Positions 55,229 to 64,000 of a stretch of DNA of 64,000 nt are shown here, in pieces. The stretch comes from Atherinomorus stipes. Taxonomy: Eukaryota; Chordata; Actinopteri; Atheriniformes; Atherinidae. The translations under genes and the position numbers were made by a program. The notes beneath the pieces are model-generated. The model was not told the DNA's origin. It did not search any database and saw only the letters and a list, made by a program, of their open reading frames with translations. Every line of letters begins with the position of its first letter. Position 1 is the first letter of the stretch. Location: positions 124,001-188,000 of the forward strand of contig JALJCO010010517.1 in the NCBI GenBank assembly GCA_023101725.1, read 5' to 3'.

Positions 55229-55478
55229 TTAAAGGTAGAATCTAGAGTTTTCCCCCTGAAAATAAACGCTGGACTTGTGTGAGTGAAATCTGTTTTAATC
55301 TGCACCTTTGGGCCTCATACTCTCGTGTGGCGCAGCTGTTTGGAAAACGAGCTATCCACTCGGCTGTTATCGTTATCTTCGCTTGTCCTGCTCTCTGGGG
55401 GCGTGGTATCGGGGTGTGTATCATTTAAAATGTAACTTGCTCGAACTGTTTTTCTAGGATCCCTTACCCTGCCTTTAA
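55229..55478. mobile_element. TTAA element, AGGCAGGGT family, short copy
   Basis: 250 bp with TTAA at 55229-55232 and 55475-55478. The inverted right end AGGCAGGGTAAGGGATCCTA, then GAAAAACAGTT, matches the element at 40637-41254. It shares GCTATCCACTCGGCTGTTAT and GGGGGCGTGGTATCGGGG. It is an internally deleted relative of that copy. Confidence 0.72.
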
Positions 55479-56357
55479 GGCCAAGGGCTGGGGCAAAGGA
55501 GGAACTGGAATTCACTTTATCTGCAACCACAGGGTCCGTTTAAATACTTTTGTATGTTTCTGATGCACGCGATCATAGAAACGTAGACTCGTCTGTGTCA
55601 CATCATTCCACATAACTTGGTCTTTGCATAAATGTTTTTTACTCTCATGGAAAATAAAGGGAGAGACCCCTGCAGACTTACAGACACTGAAGCTTAACAC
55701 TAAAGAGAACAGGACACAAGTCTGATCAAGCAGATGAATATTAAACCCTCTCCAACACGGAGTTGCTGTTTCACACATCCCATTGTGGTTTTTGCACGGC
55801 TCAACACCGTACCTTCCTGGGTGGATGCTCAGAAATGATGGCGTGTAATTGAGCCGCTGTAATTTGTAGAGATTGACCCAGAGGGCTGGCTATTAGCAAT
55901 TGTCAGCTGTAATGATAGATCTCTTTAGCATTACAGAGCCAAGGCCGTCCCCAGTGTCCGCAGCAGCTTAACTAGTTATTTATAGATCATGTCAGGCCTG
56001 TAATAAACATAACGCATAAAACTGCAGCTAATGTGCTGCTAATGAAATCTGGACATGAGCAACTTTATGAATTGAAATAATTTACAGGGCTGTTCTGGAG
56101 TCAGCGGGTGCCTCTAACTCAGAAAGGTTAGCTCTGTGGGCTCATTTGCATGCTGGGAAATATCAAGCAGCAAAGCTGCAATGAGGATAGAGTGAACATG
56201 TTGATCTTTGTTGTTAAATAAGCAGCATTTCAAGATAAAATGGTAACAATTTACCTTCACATAGAAAAAAAGGCTGGTCCTTTAAAAATGTGCTTTTGTT
56301 GCAGTTCAGCAAATAATCTTTTTTTTTTGTTGCATTTTTTTTTAATTTTTCCTTGGA
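55479..56357. other. Unique, conserved-element-like at 55785-56160
   Basis: The block carries GTAATTGAGCCGCTGTAATT, TATTAGCAATTGTCAGCTG, TAATGATAGATC, TAACTAGTTATTTATAGATC and GCTAATGAAATCTGG. These are dense homeodomain/MEIS/GATA-like words with no repeat and no frame. A candidate developmental enhancer by texture. Confidence 0.42.
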
Positions 56358-57464
56358 CATTACAGTTTTTTTTTAATTGCTTACACACAAAACCTTTATA
56401 TATCACACTATTTCTACACTTATTCAATCACAACTTCACCTCAAATCAGCAAAACCATAAACACATTCTCAGCCTTGACACAGTTTTCAATGCAGCTATT
56501 CACTTTTTGCAAATAACTCGACTCGATGTTCTCGCTAACACACTAAAATCTACAAGGAGGTAACTTGATTTCCTATTTTAAACAACCATTTAAAATGCCA
56601 CACATTCTGTGTTGTCGTGGAGTCGTCTGAAGTCGGTCGTGAGTTGGTTTGGTGTGTTCTGTGTCGTCTGCCGTCTGCAGCCGTCTCCAACACTGTCAGC
56701 ATTCTTTTCAGCCGATTGAACATGTGTAATCGGCGTCGTTCAGTCAGTGATGGGCCGACCAATCGTGTTGGAGGAGGCTTGACCTTGCTGGCGAATCAGT
56801 GAACGAGAAGACCTGAAGTGAAGGTAAACAAACCAGATGAAGAGCGGACATAATGCAAACTCTCACACATGGTCTGGCATCATATCGGGACCTTAGCTAG
56901 CAGTCCTCGCTCTTTGCTAACAACAACAGCAGCAGCTTTTACGTGTTTTTGTCTTGAGAAATGGTCCGTCATTTACCGTTTTGGGACCACATTATAGATC
57001 AGCGCCACCTGCTGTCATGGCGACATTATATTTTGCGCATCTGCAGAAGGTACACGCAGGTCTGGGGTTAGGTTGATGTTTTCTTGGGCTTTTTCTCACC
57101 GTGTTGGTGAGACTGAAGCCGATTGATCAGCCTGAACCCATTTTCTGGTGACGACCGCAACGGTCGGCAGTCTGTCCGGTGTGTCTCTGCCCTTATATGG
57201 CAATCATATATATGGAGCAAATCAATAAAAGCAAAAGAGCTTTAGATTTAGAGAAACAGTGTGTAAATGATTATGTGATATGTGATAAAATGGGAAATGT
57301 GTTTGTGAGGTGAGACAAATGCTTGCTTTTGAGATGTTTCATTCTGCAGTAGATAGGGGGTGTTTGCATTTTGTATGAGCAATAACTGGATTTGTGTGAA
57401 AAGTTTTGAGAAATAGGAAAAGAGCTTTGAAAATGTGTGTAAGCAATTGAAAAAAACTGTAATG
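56358..57464. mobile_element. DNA transposon, CATTACAGTTTTTT termini
   Basis: 1107 bp. The left CATTACAGTTTTTTTTTAAT and ATTGCTTACACACA is the inverted match of the right end TGTGTGTAAGCAATTGAAAA and CTGTAATG. The ends are AT-rich; the middle is GC-richer (56590-57190), with repeated GTCGTCTGAAGTCGGTCGTG-like words. No transposase. Duplication and superfamily unresolved. Confidence 0.7.
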
Positions 57465-57984
57465 ATCAGAGTTTGTATTTAATAACGGTTGAGACAACGG
57501 TTAATAATCCAGTAACTGCAGAGAAACAGAGCGTGAAACAAACGCTAACTCTTGGCATTAAAGGTCCAAAGTGCTCTACTAAATGATACAGCAGGGCAGT
57601 CGGGGGTCAAAACTTCTTCTTTGGTACAATGTCAGTGTTAGACAATAAAAATGTTTCCAGCTCCCAGCAGCAAGGCCCTGCAGGAATGTGATGAAATCTA
57701 TTAAAACAAATTCAGCCAATCTCCATCAGTTTTTTCTGATACCTGCAACTTTCATAAAGCTTTGACAAATCTGAGCGCTGCCCCGTGTCACCTGATATAA
57801 ATACGTCATTAACTCCACCTCTGTGTTTCTTATTGGACATGCACACGTGACCTGGATGATGCATCACAGCCGAGTCGAGCCAGGTCTAAGATGGCAGCCG
57901 AGGACCACGCGTGACGCCTCCCAGCCCTGCACGGATGAGCTAAACCGGTGTGTGCTGGATACAACATTGTTCTGGAGGACTTAT
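57465..57984. other. Non-coding, nothing recognised
   Basis: No repeat ends or frames with domains are seen. Confidence 0.35.
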
Positions 57985-58625
57985 GAAAGCTGAAGTTCAT
58001 TTTAATTATAAAGCACTTTTCATACATCAGTAGCACAAAGTTGTTTACATATTAAAATCAACAATGATCAACAGTGTTAATGTCACTGGAGTTGATGTTA
58101 AAAGTCGTAAACCAATGAATGTCAATAAGAACAAAAAAGAACAATAAGTTTAAAGGTATTGACAAAAACGTTCATAAAAAAACTAATACAACACGCTTCG
58201 GTAAAATCAGAACCATAACAGTTAAAAATAAAAAAAAATGAAAATAAATGAATAAAACAAACAAACAGTATAAATGACAGATTAATGAAACGCTTTACTG
58301 AAAAGGTCCAGAGTCTCTTTCTAAAAGCATCAACAGTCTGCAGCCCTGAGTTTCTCTGCCAGGCTGTTTCACAGACCAGAACCATGACGGTGGAACGAGG
58401 CCTCGTCGTGGGTTTAGGTCCTGACTTTAGGGACAACGTAAAGACCGGTACCAGAGGACCTCAGGGTCCACAAGGGTTCATAATTTAAAAGCATGTCAGA
58501 TGAATAAGAAGGACCAAGACCATCAAAACATTTCTAAACCTCGAAAAGAAGCTTAAAATCAACCCTGAAACGCACGAGGAGCCAATGAAGCCACTTTAAA
58601 ACTGGTGTAATGTGTTGCTGTCAGT
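57985..58625 (-). mobile_element. LINE 3' end, L2-group type, copy 1
   Basis: The minus strand encodes, with stops, ITPVLKWLHWLLVRFRVDFK, CFDGLGPSYSSDMLLNYEP, TLRSSGTGLYVVPKVRT and a decayed LWNSLAE...RLxxF ending (frame 58436-58122). This is the standard RT C-terminus of L2-type fish LINEs. The 3' end reads TATGAAAAGTGCTTTATAAT (antisense of 58003-58022). It is related to the copy at 61605-61985. Confidence 0.78.
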
Positions 58626-59549
58626 AAACAAACTCTTTTTTCTCTTAACCAGAAAACTGCCAGAGAACATCTGAAAAGTAAGAACTTTCTTTTCTTCATC
58701 CTCTCTCTCCTCCTGCCATAACCAGCAATATCAGCTAAAATTCAGTCATAAACCAGAATTAAAAAGATCAAAATGAAATAAATAAAATTCAGATTGTGAT
58801 GATCAAGAAGAAGTTTGCCATGGCAACGCAAATGTATACGAGACACACAGCAGACAGACATCGTTCTGCTGCGACCAGGCTGGATGTTAGAGCTGCTGGA
58901 GACGCTGAGGAAGCAGGATCGTGTTCCTCCATCCAGATGAAGGATTCTCCCACTGGGTTCAGTTTCACGAAGAATGCTGGAAAACAAGAATTTGAACTGA
59001 ATAAAGTCTTATTCTTATATATGAAATTTAATTTCATAAGAACATTATTTATAAGAAAATATTTCATCTAAATCCCAGGGAGCTTTGCAAGAAAAAAACT
59101 GATGACCACCACAACTTTAAAAGAGTCACTATTAAATACTTTGTTCCAGATAACTGAGATCTAGTTTACCACGTTCATTCTGGGATTACAGGCGTCTTCT
59201 GCGTGTGTGCTCCAGTATTGGCAAAACAAAACAAGAACAGGTCAGCTGTTAATAAATCAGCGGCAGATATGGAGAAGTCAAAAGAAAACTGAAGTGCTCC
59301 CAGCTTCTGTCTGCAGAACTGCTGCAACTGCTCGTAAAATCAGACATTTTAGTCGGAAAAAATGCAGCCAAATCCTGACGGGAAAGATTATCTTTCACCG
59401 CTTTTTATGATGCAGTCGTCCCCAAAATGATTCATCCTCTCCAATTAAAGAAGGAAAAATTCAGCTGTCAGTGAAATAAGATGAAATTTACAAAATGATA
59501 AATAAAAATTCTATGAAAGAAGTATTAAAAAACAAACATACAAAAATTT
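58626..59549. other. Non-coding, nothing recognised
   Basis: Opposing frames at 58742-59071 have no domain. No repeats. Confidence 0.35.
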
Positions 59550-59845
59550 TAAACAAGTAAACAAGCATGATGGAGCTCCGAAGCTGAAATTTTGATGAGC
59601 AATCAGTGCAATCAGGTGTTTCTGTAACGTCCAATCAGACGTCTGCACCTGCTGACAGGCATGTTGGTCCATGTTCAGGGGAAAGATGCTTTAATGTGTC
59701 TGTGACAGGTTTGTTTGTTTGGTTTTTCTAAATTATCATAATTTTGTGAATTTTTATTTATTATTAGTTTCTTGTTATTTGAATTATGATTGTGAATTTA
59801 AGCTTTTCTTCAGTTGGAGGGTGTGAATCATTCTGAGGACAACTT
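59550..59845 (-). mobile_element. Tc1/mariner-like end fragment, copy 2 (inverted)
   Basis: The reverse complement begins GTTGTCCTCAGAATGATTCA and matches 15933-16225 over most of its length (AATTCAAATAACAAGAAACT, GTGCAGACGTCTGATTGGAC, TTTCAGCTTCGGAGCTCCAT). No transposase. Confidence 0.6.
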
Positions 59846-59877
59846 AACAGTTTGAACTCTTATTAAACCGCAGCAGG

Positions 59878-59883
<6 letters not shown>

Positions 59884-59924
<41 letters not shown>

Positions 59925-59928
59925 GGGG
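59884..59928. repeat. GT microsatellite plus G run
   Basis: About 19 uninterrupted GT units followed by seven G. Confidence 0.96.
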
Positions 59929-61604
59929 TCCTCCTGCATTCATTACACATAGAAACAAGCAGTCTACAGTGGAAAACAGTTTGATTAAGGAATGCAGGTG
60001 TTGCATGTTGTTTGGTGACCGGTGTTTAACTGTTTTTGTGTCAGATCAGCATCAGGAAGGAGGACGTGTTCTCCAGCAGACTTCTGTCGGCGCGGCGCTG
60101 CTCTCCGCTGGCTTGTATTTACCCTGCGTATATGCACGCCAGTGTGTGTGTCCATGCATGTGTGTGTAAATCTCCTCCCTCACCCCCCCATCTTATTGCT
60201 TTCTTGAGCTTCTCTGGGAGAAATCCTCTTGATTTGCCTGGTCCCCGAGGCGAGAGCCCCATACACAGCAGATGTTCCACTGAAAAGGCCATGAATGTTT
60301 AATCATTTGTGTTATTGATGCCGCCTTTTTGTTTGTTAGAAAGTGAGAGCATCGGTTCGAGTCTTATGTGTCTATTTTTTGCGTGTTATGTATCCATCTG
60401 TGGCAAACGGGGAACAAACATCAGACCGTTTAATCCACCGCATTTAGGGACTAAAATAAAATCTTTTCTTTGGAGATGAATGATCAGTGATGTCTGTTAG
60501 AAATATAAATGTTAAAATGTTCGTCCACTCACCAAAATCAAGAGAATCTTTTCTGGTTTTTGTCAAACAGAAGTTAAGCCCCGCTTTCACCTGCTGCAGG
60601 AGGAACGGGCCGAGCTCCGTCTCTAAACCCTGATTTGTTGGACTTAAAGCTGCTGTTTTAGTATTTGAGCTGACAGCCAGATTTGATCATAATTAGACAG
60701 CATGCCGTGGGCTTTGATTGGCACGGTAATTGGATTGTCATTGGGGCTGAAAAGCTATTATCTTTGGATCATGCCCCATGAAATTTGTTGGAAAAACTTC
60801 TGTAGCCATCATTAAGTCAGCCATCTTGGGGGCCTTCACAAATGAGCTTTTCTTTTTTCTTTTTATTTTTTTTTAATGGCAACGAAAGAATGAGAAGAAG
60901 GGAGGTGGAGGAGGGAATAAAACAAAAGGTACCTGTGCACCGCTGGGACCCTTAGATCCTTCAAATCGCAGCAAAGACAATCTCGGCTCTATTGATTAAT
61001 GATATTAGCATAGCAGGTAGCGCTAAGTCAAAAGAGGCGTGCTGGGTTATTGCCCATCTTTCTTGCCCATTCTTCAGTAACAGGGTTGTGGGGGGGGGGG
61101 GGGGGGAGGGAAAGATGGGATAATGAGAGTGAGTTAAGCCTGAAAGCAGTGGGAGGAGGGGAAGCGATGGGAGGAAGAGGAGAAACTGCAGGGTGGCTTT
61201 TTCATTTGCAATTGTTTATGTAAAGCATCAGGTGCAGGAGTGGTTGTGCAGGAATAAGAAGCGATATGAGGTAATGAAAACGAGAGCGCCGGATGTGGAG
61301 GAAGCCATCAGAGAAACGCAGGCATCTGTGAGACGGGAAACGCACCAGCGGCCCCTCCACAGCCGTTCACTCTCACTGGTTTACACTGACCACACCAACT
61401 CTATGATGATGAGGAGAACGTTTTTTAGCTGATAGACTTTTTTCTCTCATTTATAATCTTTTATAACTTTTTACTTTTTCTTTCTATGATGCTGCATTAA
61501 AATGAAATAAAACTACTTTTTCACGTGGTAAAACTACATTTCCCATTCAGTGTTGCTTTTTCATCTCTAGTTGTGGCACAAACACTTTGAAATCATAATG
61601 ATGA
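59929..61604. other. Unique, conserved-element-like, with G17 run
   Basis: 60220-60430 and 60640-61060 are the strongest enhancer-like sequence here: TAATCATTTGTGTTATTGAT, GGCACGGTAATTGGATTGTC, CATTATTAAGTCAGCC-like words, and CTATTGATTAATGATATTAG. A G17 run followed by AGGG (61090-61110) may fold as a quadruplex. The frames at 59888-60302 are made from the GT repeat and have no domain. Confidence 0.42.
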
Positions 61605-61985
61605 GCAGGGGAGTTCGTGCGGACCCTGAGGTCCTCTGGTACTTTTAGTTGTCCCTAAAGTCAGGACCAAAACCCACAGCGAGGCCTCGTTCCACCATGA
61701 CGGTCCTCGTCTGTGGACCAGCCTGCCAGAGAGCCTCAGGGCTGCAGAGACTGTGGATGCTTCTATGAGGAGGCTTAAGACCTTTTTAATAAAGCATTTA
61801 ATGAATTTGTCATTTATATTTTTTTTACTGTTTTTTTCATTTATTTACTTGTTTATTTATTTTTAGCTGTGGTATTATGGATTTGATTTTACCAAGGCAT
61901 GTCGTATTAGTTGTTTTTATTTGTCTTGTGTCCATATTTCAACACTGATAGTTCTTATTTGTTCTTATTGACGTTCATGTGATTT
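61605..61985 (+). mobile_element. LINE 3' end, L2-group type, copy 2
   Basis: The plus strand reads VPKVRTKTHSEASFHHDG, then LWTSLPESLRAAETVDASM and RRLKTFLIKHL (61650-61800), the conserved end of the ORF2 protein, followed by an AT-rich 3' UTR rich in TTTATTT. It corresponds to the inverse of 58122-58470, with which it shares GAGGTCCTCTGGTAC. Severely 5'-truncated and dead. Confidence 0.8.
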
Positions 61986-62639
61986 AGGGTCAATTCCAAT
62001 TCCTATCTTAACCCTCAATATTATTAACTCTCAAAACCAGGTGTTAAGGGCTATTTTGTGACTTGGAAATGGGACACCCTTAAATGCAGATATGTCTTCA
62101 AACTGTGGGGGGGAGCATTACGCCAAAGCGGCGTTCAGCCTGTCAATTCAGAAGAAGAATTTACTTTATTTACATTTATTTGCAGTGTTAACCTGCCTAA
62201 CCATGGACATATTCATAGTCACCGCATACCACGGCTCATTAAAAGGTAAACACCAGCTATAACAAAAATTACGTGGGTAACTGTTGTTCTGTGAATTCCT
62301 GGATGACTGCAGTCAGCTGGCCGACACGGCAACGATCTAACATGCTCGACCTGCGAAGAGCGCGAGTAGCTTTGTTTACAGAGGAAATGAAACGGAACTA
62401 TCGTTCCACAACTCTGTGACTACGAGAGATGACGTCAGCGCGGTCTTCTTACTGTTATCGGCACAAGCACGTTATACAGGCTGTTATCTTGATAAAACAA
62501 CGACATTAGCACTGAGAAAAATAACCATTATGTAACGTTAACTAACTTAAACGATAGCAACATGGCTTTACCACACCGGCCCCTACTGACAAAAGATCGT
62601 AAAATAAAAGTAAATATTATGCAACAATGAGATAACTAA
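61986..62639. other. Probable left part of a hAT-like element
   Basis: TTAGGGTCAATTCCAATTCC with TCTTAACCC and AAATGGGACACCCTTAA resembles the end of a hAT-like fish repeat. The other end is not seen and may lie beyond the window. A frame at 62058-62249 has no domain. Confidence 0.35.
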
Positions 62640-63447
62640 GGTGTGTTCAGACCAAGCGCGATTTGGGCGTCAAGGGCGTCAGGTTTACATGCAAAGTCAA
62701 TGGCCGACGCGCGTCGAGGAGGCGTCGAAAAACCTGCGGCACGTTTCGCGCGTCGGGCGCGGCGCGTCGAGGTGCGTTACGCGCGTCGAGTTTTGAGATT
62801 TTGAGCGTTTGGGCGTCAGACGCCGGAGTTGGAAAATCTGAACTTTGGCGTCTTGACGCGGGGCGTCGACCAATCAGAGCGAGTCATGACGCAGACACAC
62901 TTTTTCTGACAGGAGAGGAAACACACAGAAAAACCAGGGAAATCTCCTCTATCTGAACACAGAGGAGAATAAACTGTGATCTGTGTCCGGTCCCGGTTTC
63001 TGAACGGTGGTTTGATGACCTGCTGTCCTGATGGGATGTACTGGGCTGATAATGCTGCCCCGCATCGGGACAGCGGGACGTTAAACTTTCAGACGGCTGA
63101 AAGTGTCGCTCGCCAGCTGCTCCTGGAGTAAATGATGAAAATCATCACTGTCAGAACACCTGGAATTTTGTGGACCGGACACAGAGCAGAGATGTCCGAC
63201 GACGACGTTCCCTGCTTTATTTATCACATAAAGCCGAGCCGCTCTCTCTCCTGCACCTGCCATGGTGCAGACAGAGCAAAAAGGAAAAAGAGAAAGGAGA
63301 GGCTCCTCCCACGGCGCGGCGAGCGCGGCTTGGCTGGGCATTTCTCGCCGCGCGTCAGGGCGTCAAGACGCTGGAAATCAAGCGTCTGACTTTTTAATGA
63401 CCACGCGTCGAACTTTGGGCGTCAGGCGCGATTCGTCTGAACACACC
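62640..63447. mobile_element. GGTGYGTTCAGACC element, copy 3 (both ends)
   Basis: The left GGTGTGTTCAGACC (62640-62653) and right GTCTGAACACACC (ending 63447) are inverted repeats. Subterminal parts are very CG-rich with GCGTCGA/GGCGTC words. The interior shares GGAGAATAAACTGTGATCTG, GTCCGGTCCCGG and CCTGGAGTAAA with copies 1 and 2. CTAA and GTAA adjoin the ends, possibly a TAA duplication with one extra base. Confidence 0.8.
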
Positions 63448-64000
63448 GTAATCCATAACATGGGCCTAAACTAAGATAAAACAATAGGGGATTATCACGC
63501 TTACCGGAAGTTCCCGGATTTTGACACTTCCTCTTCCGGGCCATGTTAACATCAGCCGTTCCTGCTCTGTTATACTGTTTAAATCGGATAAACTCCAAAC
63601 ATACTTAAGTTTTCATTCCAGACCGAAGTGATACTGGATCAAAAGCTGGATCAAAGCGATCGATTCGCCGCGGTGAAGGGCCGAACTTTATAATAAAACA
63701 CACGTTTGTTTGTCGCTGTGGTGCACAACACCGGCACTTCACAGCATGCTAGCATTAGCCAGCTAGCATTTACTGACGTGCTTAACATTGTGAGTCTTAA
63801 AACACACAAACATCTGAAAATCGGGTCTGTACCTCCCCGTTTCCAGTGGAACAACTGGGGACTGCCAAGAAAGGAGACGCTTTCAGATGCTTGTGTGTTT
63901 TCAGCCGCACAAAGTTAGGCACGTCATCAAGCTGGCTAATGCTTACAGGCTAACACGACTGTATAGTCTGCCGGCCACAAACAAACGTGTGTGTTGTTTT
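63448..64000. other. Window end; ETS-like site pair at 63500-63541
   Basis: TACCGGAAGTTCCCGG (63502-63517) and CACTTCCTCTTCCGGG (63525-63540) present ETS/GABP-type cores in opposite orientations. An ATG at 63544 starts a 21-codon frame. This could be a small promoter, either of a host gene beyond the window or of a transposon. The remaining frames show no domain. Confidence 0.3.

Overview
This window is vertebrate nuclear DNA, almost certainly from a teleost fish, and I recognise no host protein-coding exon in it. The evidence for a fish is the repeat content: a 5'-truncated Rex3 (RTE-clade) LINE, a Rex1-like CR1/L2-group LINE, tRNA-derived SINEs, many hAT, Harbinger-like and TTAA-flanked non-autonomous DNA transposons, and long CA/GT, ATCT and minisatellite arrays. 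Frequent in-frame stops, AT-rich unique stretches and the lack of exon-like reading frames fit a gene desert or a very large intron. The species cannot be named from this. Layout: 0-8 kb has three copies of a long-inverted-repeat TTAA element (255-875, 3051-4362, 7037-7596), the second disrupted by another MITE, plus a minisatellite of AGGTCA half-sites and two perfect palindromes. 8-17.6 kb has a degraded SINE, LINE 3' ends at 12.2-13.2 and 15.2-15.9 kb, a 15-bp minisatellite, a hAT MITE with perfect 8-bp target duplications and a large ATCT array. 17.6-25 kb is mostly unique sequence with conserved-element-like blocks, and two copies of a repeat carrying CCCTAA motifs. 25-34 kb has an AAGTATACTT-rich element, a Harbinger-like element with a possible Myb/SANT remnant, and two copies of a GGTGYGTTCAGACC element. 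34-39.1 kb is a layered nest: two hAT-like elements each host a copy of the same TA-flanked MITE, and the second MITE is split by Rex3. 39-46.3 kb has more unique sequence, TTAA elements, and a Rex1-like LINE split by a probable solo LTR. 46.7-48.3 kb is a tRNA SINE split by a hAT element with perfect 8-bp duplications. 48.6-64 kb has minisatellites, more MITEs, two related LINE 3' ends, conserved-element-like sequence and a third GGTGYGTTCAGACC element. The parts do not form a pathway. Their relations are historical: SINE tails match the tail of the Rex1-like LINE, older elements serve as targets for younger ones, and paralogous copies within the window give empty sites that date insertions. 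The host function most plausibly present is long-range regulation in the unique, homeodomain-motif-rich blocks near 1.4, 5, 18, 20, 25, 39.5, 56 and 60.5 kb. This is inference and needs cross-species alignment. I found no CRISPR array, bacterial operon, toxin gene or intact viral gene, and no convincing new multi-gene system.
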